From contig CAXIWQ010000402.1 of the NCBI GenBank assembly GCA_964036275.1, forward strand, positions 1-64,000: 64,000 nucleotides of DNA. The letters run 5' to 3'. The notes beneath the pieces were generated by a model. That model saw nothing but the letters and a program-made list of their open reading frames with translations. It was not told the origin of the DNA and searched no databases. Shown here in pieces: positions 32,201 to 47,200 of this stretch (within the stretch, counting starts at the first letter, position 1; each line of letters starts with the position of its first letter). This DNA comes from Litoditis marina (lineage: Eukaryota > Nematoda > Chromadorea > Rhabditida > Rhabditidae). The translations under genes and the position numbers were made by a program.

Positions 32201-35200
32201 ATACGAAGTTTCATTTACGAGTAATTGCGAATACGAAGTTTCATTTGCGAGTAATTGCGAATACGATGTTTCCTTTGCGAATAATTGCGAATACGAAGTT
32301 TCATTTGCGAGTAATTGCGAATACAAAGTTTCATTTGCGAGTAATTGCGAATACGAAGTTTCATTTACGAGTAATTGCGAATACGAAGTTTCATTTGCGA
32401 GTAATTGCGAATACGAAGTTTCATTTACGAGTAATTGCGAACACGATGTTTCCTTTGCGAGTAGTTGTGAATACAAAGTTTCGTTTACGAGTAATTGCGA
32501 ATACAAAGTTTCATTTGCGAGTAATTGCGAATACGAAGTTTCATTTGCGAGTAATTGCGAATAAGAAGTTTCATTCGCGAGTAATTGCGAATACGAAGTT
32601 TTATTTGCAAGTAATTGCGAATACGAAGTTTGATTTGCGAGTAATTGCAAATACGAAGTTTCATTCGCGAGTAATTGCGAATACGAAGTTTCATTTGCGA
32701 GTAATTGCGAATACGAAGTTTGATTTGCGAGTACTTGCGAATACGAAGTTTGATTTGCGAGTAATTGCAAATACGAAGTTTCATTTGCGAGTAATTGCGA
32801 ATACGGAGTTTGATTTGCGAGTAATTGCGAATACGAAGTTTCATTTGCGAGTAATTGCGAATACGAAGTTTGATTTGCGAGTAATTGCGAATACGAAGTT
32901 TGATTTGCGAGTAATTGCAAATACGAAGTTTCATTTGCAAGTAATTGCGAATACGAAGTTTCATTTGCGAGTAATTGCGAATACGATGTTTCATTTGCGA
33001 GTAATTGTGAATAAGAAGTTTCATTTGTGAGTAATTGCGAATACGACGTTTCATTTGCGAGTAATTTCGAATACGAAGTTTTATTTGCGAGTACTTGCGA
33101 ATACGAAGTTTCATTTGAGAGTAATTGCGAATAAGAAGTTTCATTTGCGAGTAATTGCGAATCCGAAGTTTCATTTGCGAGTAATTGCGAATACGAAGTT
33201 TTATTTGCGAGTAATTGTGAATAAGAGGTTTCATTTGCGAGTAATTGCGAATACGAAGTTTCATTTACGAGTAATTGCGAATACGAAGTTTCATTTGCGA
33301 GTAATTGTGAATAAGAAGTTTCATTTGCGAGTAATTGCGAATACGAAGTTTCATTTGCGAGTAGTTGCGAATACGAAGTTTCATTTGCGAGTAATTGCGA
33401 ATACGAAGTTTCATTTACGAGTAATTGCGAATACGAAGTTTTATTTGCGAGTAATTGTGAATACGAAGTTTCATTTGCGAGTACTTGCGAATACGAAGTT
33501 TCATTTGCGAGTAATTGTGAATAAGAAGTTTCATTTGTGAGTAATTGCGAATACGACGTTTCATTTGCGAGTAATTTCGAATACGAAGTTTTATTTGCGA
33601 GTACTTGCGAATCCGAAGTTTCATTTGCGAGTAATTGCGAATACGAAGTTTTATTTGCGAGTAATTGTGAATAAGAGGTTTCATTTGCGAGTAATTGCGA
33701 ATACGAAGTTTCATTTACGAGTAATTGCGAATACGAAGTTTCATTTGCGAGTAATTGTGAATAAGAAGTTTCATTTGCGAGTAATTGCGAATACGAAGTT
33801 TCATTTGCGAGTAGTTGCGAATACGAAGTTTCATTTGCGAGTAATTGCGAATACGAAGTTTCATTTACGAGTAATTGCGAATACGAAGTTTTATTTGCGA
33901 GTAATTGTGAATAAGAGGTTTCATTTGCGAGTAATTGCGAATACGAAGTTTCATTTGCGAGTAATTGCGAATACGAAGTTTCATTTGCGAGTAATTGCGA
34001 ATACGAAGTTTCATTTGCGAGTAATTGCGAATACGAAGTTTCATTTACGAGTAATTGCGAATACGAAGTTTCATTTGCGAGTAATTGTGAATAAGAAGTT
34101 TCATTTGCGAGTAATTGCGAATACGAAGTTTCATTTGCGAGTAATTGCGAATACGAAGTTTTATTTGCGAGTAATTGTGAATAAGAGGTTTCATTTGCGA
34201 GTAATTGCGAATACGAAGTTTCATTTGCGAGTGATTGCGAATACGAAGTTTCATTTACGAGTAATTGCGAATACGAAGTTTCATTTGCGAGTAATTGCGA
34301 ATACGATGTTTCCTTTGCGAATAATTGCGAATACGAAGTTTCATTTGCGAGTAATTGCGAATACAAAGTTTCATTTGCGAGTAATTGCGAATACGAAGTT
34401 TCATTTACGAGTAATTGCGAATACGAAGTTTCATTTGCGAGTAATTGCGAATACGAAGTTTCATTTACGAGTAATTGCGAATACGATGTTTCCTTTGCGA
34501 GTAGTTGTGAATACAAAGTTTCATTTACGAGTAATTGCGAATACAAAGTTTCATTTGCGAGTAATTGCGAATACGGAGCTTCATTTGCGAGTAATTGCGA
34601 ATACGAAGTTTCATTTGCGAGTTATTGCGAATACGATGTTTCCTTTGCGAATAATTGCGAAAACGAAGTTTCATCTGCGAGTAATTGCGAATACGAAGTT
34701 TCATTTGCGAGTAATTGCGAATACGATGTTTCCTTTGCGAATAATTGCGAATACGAAGTTTCATTTGCGAGTAATTGCGAATACGAAGTTTCATTTGCGA
34801 GTAATTGCGAATACGGAGTTTCATTTGCGAGTAATTGCGAATACGATGTTTCCTTTGCGAATAATTGCGAATACGGAGTTTCATTTGCGAGTAATTGCGA
34901 ATACGAAGTTTCATTTGCGAGTAATTGCGAATACGAAGTTTCATTTGCGAGTAATTGCGAATACGAAGTTTCATTTGCGAGTAGTTGTGAATACGGAGTT
35001 CATTTACGAGTAATTGCGAATACAAAGTTCATTTGCGAGTAATTGCGAATACGGAGCTTCATTTGCGAGTAATTGCGAATACGAAGTTTCATTTGCGAGT
35101 AATTGCGAATAAGAAGTTTCATTCGCGAGTAATTGCGAATACGAAGTTTTATTTGCGAGTAATTGCAAATACGAAGTTTGATTTGCGAGTAATTGCAAAT

Positions 35201-38200
35201 ACGAAGTTTCATTCGCGAGTAATTGCGAATACGAAGTTTCATTTGCGAGTAATTGCAAATACGAAAATTCATTTGCGAGTAATTGCGAATAAGAAGTTTC
35301 ATTTGCGAATAATTGCAAATACGAAGTTGCATTTGCGAGTAATTGCGAATACGATGTTTCCTTTGCGATTAATTGCGAATACGAAGTTTCATTTGCGAGT
35401 AATTGCGAATACGAAGTTTCATTTGCGACTACTTGCGAATACGAAGTTGCATTTGCGAGTAATTGCGAATACGATGTTTCCTTTGCGAACAATTGCGAAT
35501 ACGAAGTTTCATTTGCGAGTAATTGCGAATACGAAGTTTCATTTGCGAGTAATTGCGAATACGAAGTTTCATTTACGAGTAATTGCGAATACGAAGTTTT
35601 ATTTGCGAGTAATTGTGAATAAGAGGGTTTCATTTGCGAGTAATTGCGAATACGAAGTTTCATTTACGAGTAATTGCGAATACGAAGTTTTATTTGCGAG
35701 TAATTGTGAATAAGAGGTTTCACTTGCGAGTAATTGCGAATACGAAGTTTCATTCGCGAGTAATTGCGAATACGAAGTTTCATTTGCGAGTAATTGCAAA
35801 TACGAAGTTTTATTCGCGAGTAATTGCGAATACGAAGTTTCATTTGCGAGTAATTGCGAATACGAAGTTTCATTTGCGAGTAATTGCGAATAAGAAGTTT
35901 CATTTGCGAGTAATTGCGAAAACGACGTTTCATTTGCGAGTAATTGCGAATACGAAGTTTCATTTACGAGTAATTGCGAATACGAAGTTTCATTTGCGAG
36001 TAATTGCGAATACGAAGTTTCATTTGCGACTACTTGCGAATACGAAGTTGCATTTGCGAGTAATTGCGAATACGATGTTTCCTTTGCGAATAATTGCGAA
36101 TACGAAGTTTCATTTGCGAGTAATTGCGAATACGAAGTTTCATTTGCGAGTAATTGCGAATACGAAGTTTCATTGCGAGTTCTTGCGAATACGAAGTTTC
36201 ATTTGCGAGTAATTGCGAATACGAAGTTTCATTTACGAGTAATTGCGAATACGAAGTTTATTTGCGAGTAATTGTGAATAAGAGGTTTCATTTGCGAGTA
36301 ATTGCGAATACGAAGTTTCATTTACGAGTAATTGCGAATACGAAGTTTTATTTGCGAGTAATTGTGAATAAGAGGTTTCACTTGCGAGTAATTGCGAATA
36401 CGAAGTTTCATTCGCGAGTAATTGCGAATACGAAGTTTCATTTGCGAGTAATTGCAAATACGAAGTTTTATTCGCGAGTAATTGCGAATACGAAGTTTCA
36501 TTTGCGAGTAATTGCGAATACGAAGTTTCATTTGCGAGTAATTGCGAATAAGAAGTTTCATTTGCGAGTAATTGCGAAAACGACGTTTCATTTGCGAGTA
36601 ATTGCGAATACGAAGTTTTATTTACGAGTAATTGCGAATACGAAGTTTCATTTGCGAGTAATTGTGAATAAGAAGTTTCATTTGCGAGTAATTGCGAATA
36701 CGAAGTTTCATTTGCGAGTAATTGTGAATAAGAAGTTTCATTTGCGAGTAATTGTGAATACGAAGTTTCATTCGCGAGTAATTGCGAATACGAAGTTTCA
36801 TTCGCGAGTAATTGCGAATACGAAGTTTCATTCGCGAGTAATTGCGAATAAGAAGTTTCATTCGCGAGTAATTGCGAATACGAAGTTTTATTTGCGAGTA
36901 ATTGCGAATACGGAGTTTGATTTGCGAGTAATTGCGAATAAGAAGTTTCATTCGCGAGTAATTGCGAATACGAAGTTTCATTTGCGAGTAATTGCGAATA
37001 CGAAGTTTCATTTGCGAGTAATTGCGAATAAGAAGTTTCATTCGCGAGTAATTGCGAATACGAAGTTTTATTTGCAAGTAATTGCGAATACGAAGTTTGA
37101 TTTGCGAGTAATTGCAAATACGAAGTTTCATTCGCGAGTAATTGCGAATACGAAGTTTCATTTGCGAGTAATTGCGAATACGAAGTTTGATTTGCGAGTA
37201 CTTGCGAATACGAAGTTTGATTTGCGAGTAATTGCAAATACAAAGTTTCATTTGCGAGTAATTGCGAATACGGAGTTTGATTTGCGAGTAATTGCGAATA
37301 CGAAGTTTCATTTGCGAGTAATTACGAATACGAAGTTTGATTTGCGAGTAATTGCAAATACGAAGTTTCATTCGCGAGTAATTGCGAATACGAAGTTTGA
37401 TTTGCGAGTAATTGCGAATACGAAGTTTGATTTGCGAGTAATTGCAAATACGAAGTTTCATTCGCGAGTAATTGCGAATACGAAGTTTGATTTGCGAGTA
37501 ATTGCAAATACGAAGTTTCATTTGCGAGTAATTGCGAATACGATGTTTCATTTGCGAGTAATTGTGAATAAGAAGTTTCATTTGTGAGTAATTGCGAATA
37601 CGACGTTTCATTTGCGAGTAATTTCGAATACGAAGTTTTATTTGCGAGTACTTGCGAATACGAAGTTTCATTTGAGAGTAATTGCGAATAAGAAGTTTCA
37701 TTTGCGAGTAATTGCGAATCCGAAGTTTCATTTGCGAGTAATTGCGAATACGAAGTTTTATTTGCGAGTAATTGTGAATAAGAGGTTTCATTTGCGAGTA
37801 ATTGCGAATACGAAGTTTCATTTACGAGTAATTGCGAATACGAAGTTTCATTGCGAGTAATTGTGAATAAGAAGTTTCATTTGCGAGTAATTGCGAATAC
37901 GAAGTTTCATTTGCGAGTAGTTGCGAATACGAAGTTTCATTTGCGAGTAATTGCGAATACGAAGTTTCATTACGAGTAATTGCGAATACGAAGTTTTATT
38001 TGCGAGTAATTGTGAATAAGAGGTTTCATTTGCGAGTAATTGCGAATACGAAGTTTCATTTGCGAGTAATTGCGAATACGAAGTTTCATTTGCGAGTAAT
38101 TGCGAATACGAAGTTTCATTTACGAGTAATTGCGAATACGAAGTTTCATTTGCGAGTAATTGTGAATAAGAAGTTTCATTTGCGAGTAATTGCGAATACG

Positions 38201-41200
38201 AAGTTTCATTTGCGAGTAATTGCGAATACGAAGTTTTGTTTGCGAGTAATTGTGAATAAGAGGTTTCATTTGCGAGTAATTGCGAATACGAAGTTTCATT
38301 TGCGAGTGATTGCGAATACGAAGTTTTCATTTGCGAGTAATTGCGAATACGAAGTTTCATTTGCGAGTAATTGCGAATACGAAGTTTCATTTGCGAGTAA
38401 TTGCGAATACGATGTTTCCTTGCGAATAATTGCGAATACGAAGTTTCATTTGCAAGTAATTGCGAATAAGAAGTTTTATTCGCGAGTAATTGCGAATACG
38501 AAGTTTTATTTGCGAGTAATTGCAAATACGAAGTTTGATTTGCGAGTAATTGCAAATACGAAGTTTCATTCGCGAGTAATTGCGAATACGAAGTTTCATT
38601 TGCGAGTAATTGCGAATACGAAGTTTCATTTGCGAGTACTTGCGAATAAGAAGTTTCATTTGCGAATAATTGCAAATACGAAGTTGCATTTGCGAGTAAT
38701 TGCGAATACGATGTTTCCTTTGCGATTAATTGCGAATACGAAGTTTCATTTGCGAGTAATTGCGAATACGAAGTTTCATTTGCAAGTACTTGCGAATACG
38801 AAGTTTCATTTGCGAGTAATTGCGAATACGAAGTTTCATTTGCGACTACTTGCGAATACGAAGTTGCATTTGCGAGTAATTGCGAATACGATGTTTCCTT
38901 TGCGAATAATTGCGAATACGAAGTTTCATTTGCGAGTAATTGCGAATACGAAGTTCCATTTGCGAGTAATTGCGAATACGAAGTTTCATTTGCGAGTTCT
39001 TGCGAATACGAAGTTTCATTTGCGAGTAATTGCGAATACGGAGTTTCATTTGCGAGTAATTGCGAATACGAAGTTTCATTTGCGAGTAATTGCGAATACG
39101 AAGTTTCATTTGCGAGTAATTGCGAATAAGAAGTTTCATTTGCGAGTAATTGCGAATACGGAGCTTCATTTGCGAGTAATTGCAAGTACGAAGTTTCATT
39201 TGCGAGCACTTGCGAATACAAAGTTTCATTTGCGAGTAATTGCGAATACGCAGTTTCATTTGCGAGTAATTGCGAATACGAAGTTTCATTTGCGAGTAAT
39301 TGCGAATACAAAGTTTCATTTGCGAGTAATTGCGAATACGAAGTTTCATTTGCGAGTAATTGCGAATACGAAGTTTCATTTGCGAGTAATTGCGAATACG
39401 GAGCTTCATTTGCGAGTAATTGCGAATACGAAGTTTCATTTGCGAGTAATTGCGAATACGAAGTTTCATTTGCGAGTAATTGCGAATACGAAGTTTCATT
39501 TGCGAGTAATTGCGAATACGAAGTTTCATTTGCGAGTAATTGCGAATACGAAGTTTCATTTACGAGTAATTGCGAATACGAAGTTTCATTTGCGAGTAAT
39601 TGCGAATAAGAAGTTTCATTTGCGAGTAATTGCGAATACGGAGCTTCATTTGCGAGTGATTGCGAATACGAAGTTTCATTTGCGAGTACTTGCGAATACA
39701 AAGTTTCATTTGCGAGTAATTGCGAATACGCAGTTTCATTTGCGAGTAATTGCGAATACGAAGTTTCATTTGCGAGTAATTGCAAATACGAAGTTTCATT
39801 GCGAGTAATTGCGAATACGAAGTTTCATTTGCGAGTAATTGCGAATACGGAGTTTCATTTGCGAGTACTTGCGAATACAAAGTTTCATTTGCGAGTACTT
39901 GCGAATACAAAGTTTCATTTGCGAGTAATTGCGAATACGCAGTTTCATTTGCGAGTAATTGCGAATACGAAGTTTCATTTGCGAGTAATTGCGAATACAA
40001 AGTTTCATTTGCGAGTAATTGCGAATACGAAGTTTCATTTGCGAGTAATTGCGAATACGAAGTTTCATTTGCGAGTAATTGCGAATACGGAGCTTCATTT
40101 GCGAGTAATTGCGAATACGAAGTTTCATTTGCGAGTAATTGCGAATACGAAGTTTCATTTACGAGTAATTGCGAATACGCAGTTTCATTTGCGAGTAATT
40201 GTGAATAAGAAGTTTCATTTACGAGTAATTGCGAATACGAAGTTTCATTTGCGAGTAATTGCGAATACGAAGTTTCATTTACGAGTAATTGCGAATACGA
40301 AGTTTTATTTGCGAGTAATTGCTAATACGATGTTTCCTTTGCGAATAATTGCGAATACGAAGTTTCATTTGCGAGTAATTGCGAATACGAAGTTTCATTT
40401 GCGAGTAATTGCGAATACGAAGTTTCATTTACGAGTAATTGCGAATACGAAGTTTCATTTGCGAGTGATTGCGAATACGAAGTTTCATTTACGAGTAATT
40501 GCGAATACGGAGTTTCATTTGCGAGTAGTTGTGAATACGAAGTTTCATTTACGAGTAATTGCGAATACAAAGTTTCATTCACGAGTAATTGCAAATACGA
40601 AGTTTTATTTGCGAGTAATTGTGAATAAGAGGTTTCATTTGCGAGTAATTGCGAATACGAAGTTTCATTTGCGAGTAATTGCGAATACGAAGTTTCATTT
40701 GCAAGTAATTGCGAATACAAGTTTCATTTGCGAGTAATTGCGAATACGAAGTTTCATTTACGAGTAATTGCGAATACGAAGTTTCATTTGCGAGTAATTG
40801 TGAATAAGAAGTTTCATTTGCGAGTAATTGCGAATACGAAGTTTCATTTGCGAGTAATTGTGAATAAGAAGTTTCATTTGCGAGTAATTGCGAATACGAA
40901 GTTTCATTCGCGAGTAATTGCGAATACGAAGTTTCATTTACGAGTAATTGCGAATACGAAGTTTCATTTGCGAGTAATTGCGAATACGAAGTTTCATTTG
41001 CGAGTAATTGCGAATACGGAGCTTCATTTGCGAGTAATTGCGAATACGAAGTTTCATTTACGAGTACTTGCGAATACAAAGTTTCATTTGCGAGTAATTG
41101 CGAATACGAAGTTTCATTTGCGAGTAATTGCGAATACGGAGTTTCATTTGCGAGTAATTGCGAATACGGAGCTTCATTTGCGAGTAATTGCGAATACGAA

Positions 41201-44200
41201 GTTTCATTTGCGAGTAATTGCGAATACGAAGTTTCATTCACGAGTAATTGCGAATACGAAGTTTCATTTGCGAGTAATTGCAAATACGAAGTTTCATTTG
41301 CGAGTAATTGCGAATACGAAGTTTCATTTGCGAGTAATTGCAAATACGAAGTTTCATTTACGAGTAATTGCGAATACGGAGTTTCATTTGCGAGTAATTG
41401 CAAATACGAAGTTTCATTTACGAGTAATTGCGAATACGGAGTTTCATTTGCGAGTAGTTGTGAATACGAAGTTTCATTTACGAGTAATTGCGAATACAAA
41501 GTTTCATTTACGAGTAATTGCGAATACGGAGTTTCATTTGCGAGTAGTTGTGAATACGAAGTTTCATTTACGAGTAATTGCGAATACAAAGTTTCATTCA
41601 CGAGTAATTGCGAATACGAAGTTTTATTTGCGAGTAATTGTGAATACGAAGTTTCATTTACGAGTAATTGTGAATAAGAAGTTTCATTTGCGAGTAATTG
41701 CGAATACGAAGTTTCATTTGCGAGTAATTGCGAAAACGAAGTTTTATTTACGAGTAATTGCGAATACGAAGTTTCATTTGCGAGTAATTGTGAAAAAGAA
41801 GTTTCATTTGCGAGTAATTGCGAATACCAAGTTTCATTTGCGAGTAATTGCGAATACGAAGTTTCATTTGCGAGTAATTGCGAATACGAAGTTTCATTCG
41901 CGAGTAATTGCGAATACGAAGTTTCATTTACGAGTAATTGCAAATACAAAGTTTCATTTGCGAGTAGTTGTGAATAAGAAGTTTCATTTGCGAGTAATTG
42001 CGAATACGAAGTTTCATTTGCGAGTAATTGCGAATACGAAGTTTCATTTACGAGTAATTGCGAATACGAAGTTTCATTTGCGAGTAATTGCGAATACGAA
42101 GTTTCATTTGCGAGTAATTGCGAATACGAAGTTTTCATTTACGAGTAATTGCGAATACGCAGTTTCATTTGCGAGTAATTGTGAATAAGAAGTTTCATTT
42201 ACGAGTAATTGCGAATACGAAGTTTCATTTGCGAGTAATTGCGAATACGAAGTTTCATTACGAGTAATTGCGAATACGAAGTTTTATTTGCGAGTAATTG
42301 CTAATACGATGTTTCCTTTGCGAATAATTGCGAATACGAAGTTTCATTTGCGAGTAATTGCGAATACGAAGTTTCATTTGCGAGTAATTGTGAATAAGAA
42401 GTTTCATTTGCGAGTAATTGCGAATACGAAGTTTTATTTGCGAGTAATTGCGAATACGGAGTTTGATTCGCGAGTAATTGCAAATACGAAGTTTCATTTG
42501 CGAGTAATTGCGAATACGGAGCTTCATTTGCGAGTAATTGCGAATACGAAGTTTCATTTGCGAGTAATTGCGAATACGAAGTTTCATTTGCGAGTAATTG
42601 CGAATACGAAGTTTCATTTGCGAGTAATTGCGAATACGAAGTTTCATTTGCGAGTAATTGCGAATACGAAGTTTCATTTACGAGTAATTGCGAATACGAA
42701 GTTTCATTTGCGAGTAATTGCGAATAAGAAGTTTCATTTGCGAGTAATTGCGAATACGGAGCTTCATTTGCGAGTGATTGCGAATACGAAGTTTCATTTG
42801 CGAGTACTTGCGAATACAAAGTTTCATTTGCGAGTAATTGCGAATACGCAGTTTCATTTGCGAGTAATTGCGAATACGAAGTTTCATTTGCGAGTAATTG
42901 CAAATACGAAGTTTCATTTGCGAGTAATTGCGAATACGAAGTTTCATTTGCGAGTAATTGCGAATACGGAGTTTCATTTGCGAGTACTTGCGAATACAAA
43001 GTTTCATTTGCGAGTACTTGCGAATACAAAGTTTCATTTGCGAGTAATTGCGAATACGCAGTTTCATTTGCGAGTAATTGCGAATACGAAGTTTCATTTG
43101 CGAGTAATTGCGAATACAAAGTTTCATTTGCGAGTAATTGCGAATACGAAGTTTCATTTGCGAGTAATTGCGAATACGAAGTTTCATTTGCGAGTAATTG
43201 CGAATACGGAGCTTCATTTGCGAGTAATTGCGAATACGAAGTTTCATTTGCGAGTAATTGCGAATACGAAGTTTCATTTACGAGTAATTGCGAATACGCA
43301 GTTTCATTTGCGAGTAATTGTGAATAAGAAGTTTCATTTACGAGTAATTGCGAATACGAAGTTTCATTTGCGAGTAATTGCGAATACGAAGTTTCATTTA
43401 CGAGTAATTGCGAATACGAAGTTTTATTTGCGAGTAATTGCTAATACGATGTTTCCTTTGCGAATAATTGCGAATACGAAGTTTCATTTGCGAGTAATTG
43501 CGAATACGAAGTTTCATTTGCGAGTAATTGCGAATACGAAGTTTCATTTACGAGTAATTGCGAATACGAAGTTTCATTTGCGAGTGATTGCGAATACGAA
43601 GTTTCATTTACGAGTAATTGCGAATACGGAGTTTCATTTGCGAGTAGTTGTGAATACGAAGTTTCATTTACGAGTAATTGCGAATACAAAGTTTCATTCA
43701 CGAGTAATTGCAAATACGAAGTTTTATTTGCGAGTAATTGTGAATAAGAGGTTTCATTTGCGAGTAATTGCGAATACGAAGTTTCATTTGCGAGTAATTG
43801 CGAATACGAAGTTTCATTTGCAAGTAATTGCGAATACAAAGTTTCATTTGCGAGTAATTGCGAATACGAAGTTTCATTTACGAGTAATTGCGAATACGAA
43901 GTTTCATTTGCGAGTAATTGTGAATAAGAAGTTTCATTTGCGAGTAATTGCGAATACGAAGTTTCATTTGCGAGTAATTGTGAATAAGAAGTTTCATTTG
44001 CGAGTAATTGCGAATACGAAGTTTCATTCGCGAGTAATTGCGAATACGAAGTTTCATTTACGAGTAATTGCGAATACGAAGTTTCATTTGCGAGTAATTG
44101 CGAATACGAAGTTTCATTGCGAGTAATTGCGAATACGGAGCTTCATTTGCGAGTAATTGCGAATACGAAGTTTCATTTACGAGTACTTGCGAATACAAAG

Positions 44201-47200
44201 TTTCATTTGCGAGTAATTGCGAATACGAAGTTTCATTTGCGAGTAATTGCGAATACGGAGTTTCATTTGCGAGTAATTGCGAATACGGAGCTTCATTTGC
44301 GAGTAATTGCGAATACGAAGTTTCATTTGCGAGTAATTGCGAATACGAAGTTTCATTCACGAGTAATTGCGAATACGAAGTTTCATTTGCGAGTAATTGC
44401 AAATACGAAGTTTCATTTGCGAGTAATTGCGAATACGAAGTTTCATTTGCGAGTAATTGCAAATACGAAGTTTCATTTACGAGTAATTGCGAATACGGAG
44501 TTTCATTTGCGAGTAATTGCAAATACGAAGTTTCATTTACGAGTAATTGCGAATACGGAGTTTCATTTGCGAGTAGTTGTGAATACGAAGTTTCATTTAC
44601 GAGTAATTGCGAATACAAAGTTTCATTTACGAGTAATTGCGAATACGGAGTTTCATTTGCGAGTAGTTGTGAATACGAAGTTTCATTTACGAGTAATTGC
44701 GAATACAAAGTTTCATTCACGAGTAATTGCGAATACGAAGTTTTATTTGCGAGTAATTGTGAATACGAAGTTTCATTTACGAGTAATTGTGAATAAGAAG
44801 TTTCATTTGCGAGTAATTGCGAATACGAAGTTTCATTTGCGAGTAATTGCGAAAACGAAGTTTTATTTACGAGTAATTGCGAATACGAAGTTTCATTTGC
44901 GAGTAATTGTGAAAAAGAAGTTTCATTTGCGAGTAATTGCGAATACCAAGTTTCATTTGCGAGTAATTGCGAATACGAAGTTTCATTTGCGAGTAATTGC
45001 GAATACGAAGTTTCATTCGCGAGTAATTGCGAATACGAAGTTTCATTTACGAGTAATTGCAAATACAAAGTTTCATTTGCGAGTAGTTGTGAATAAGAAG
45101 TTTCATTTGCGAGTAATTGCGAATACGAAGTTTCATTTGCGAGTAATTGCGAATACGAAGTTTCATTTACGAGTAATTGCGAATACGAAGTTTCATTTGC
45201 GAGTAATTGTGAATACGAAGTTTCATTTGCGAGTAATTGCGAATACGAAGTTTCATTTGCGAGTAATTGCGAATACGAAGTTTCATTCGCGAGTAATTGC
45301 GAATACGAAGTTTCATTTACGAGTAATTGCAAATACAAAGTTTCATTTGCGAGTAGTTGTGAATAAGAAGTTTCATTTGCGAGTAATTGCGAATACGAAG
45401 TTTCATTTGCGAGTAATTGCGAATACGAAGTTTCATTTACGAGTAATTGCGAATACGAAGTTTTATTTGCGAGTAATTGCGAATACGAAGTTTCATTTGC
45501 GAGTAATTGCGAATACGAAGTTTCATTTGCGAGTAATTGCGAATACGAAGTTTCATTCGCGAGTAATTGCGAATACGAAGTTTCATTTACGAGTAATTGC
45601 GAATACGAAGTTTCATTTGCGAGTAATTGTGAATAAGAAATTTCATTTGCGAGTAATTGTGAATAAGAAGTTTCATTTGCGAGTAATTGCGAAAACGACG
45701 TTTCATTTGCGAATAATTGCAGAAACGAAGTTTTATTTGCAAGTACTTGCGAATACGAAGTTTTATTTGCGAGTAATTGCGAATACGGAGTTTGATTCGC
45801 GAGTAATTGCAAATACGAAGTTTCATTTGCGAGTAATTGCGAATACAAAGTTTCATTTGCGAGTAATTGCGAATACGACGTTTCATTTGCGAGTAATTGC
45901 AAATACGAAGTTTTATGTGCGAATACTTGCGAATACGAAGTTTCATTTGCGAGTAATTGCGAACGAGAAGTTTCATTTTTGAATAATTGCAAATACGAAG
46001 TTGCATTTGCGAGTAATTGCGAATACGATGTTTCCTTTGCGAATAATTGCGAATACGAAGTTTCATTTGCGAGTAATTGCGAATACGAAGTTTCATTTGC
46101 GAGTAATTGTGAATACGAAGTTTCATTTGCGAGTAATTGTGAATACGAAGTTTCATTTGCGAGTAATTGCGAATAAGAAGTTTCATTCGCGAGTAATTGC
46201 GAATATGAAGTTTTATTTGCGAGTAATTGCGAATACGAAGTTTCATTTACGAGTAATTGCGAATACGAAGTTTCATTTGCGAGTAATTGCGAATACGAAG
46301 TTTCATTTGCGAGTAATTGCGAATACGGAGCTTCATTTGCGAGTAATTGCGAATACGAAGTTTCATTTACGAGTACTTGCGAATACAAAGTTTCATTTGC
46401 GAGTAATTGCGAATACGAAGTTTCATTTGCGAGTAATTGCGAATACGGAGTTTCATTTGCGAGTAATTGCGAATACGGAGCTTCATTTGCGAGTAATTGC
46501 GAATACGAAGTTTCATTTGCGAGTAATTGCGAATACGAAGTTTCATTCACGAGTAATTGCGAATACGAAGTTTCATTTGCGAGTAATTGCAAATACGAAG
46601 TTTCATTTGCGAGTAATTGCGAATACGAAGTTTCATTTGCGAGTAATTGCAAATACGAAGTTTCATTTACGAGTAATTGCGAATACGGAGTTTCATTTGC
46701 GAGTAATTGCAAATACGAAGTTTCATTTACGAGTAATTGCGAATACGGAGTTTCATTTGCGAGTAGTTGTGAATACGAAGTTTCATTTACGAGTAATTGC
46801 GAATACAAAGTTTCATTTACGAGTAATTGCGAATACGGAGTTTCATTTGCGAGTAGTTGTGAATACGAAGTTTCATTTACGAGTAATTGCGAATACAAAG
46901 TTTCATTCACGAGTAATTGCGAATACGAAGTTTTATTTGCGAGTAATTGTGAATACGAAGTTTCATTTACGAGTAATTGTGAATAAGAAGTTTCATTTGC
47001 GAGTAATTGCGAATACGAAGTTTCATTTGCGAGTAATTGCGAAAACGAAGTTTTATTTACGAGTAATTGCGAATACGAAGTTTCATTTGCGAGTAATTGT
47101 GAAAAAGAAGTTTCATTTGCGAGTAATTGCGAATACCAAGTTTCATTTGCGAGTAATTGCGAATACGAAGTTTCATTTGCGAGTAATTGCGAATACGAAG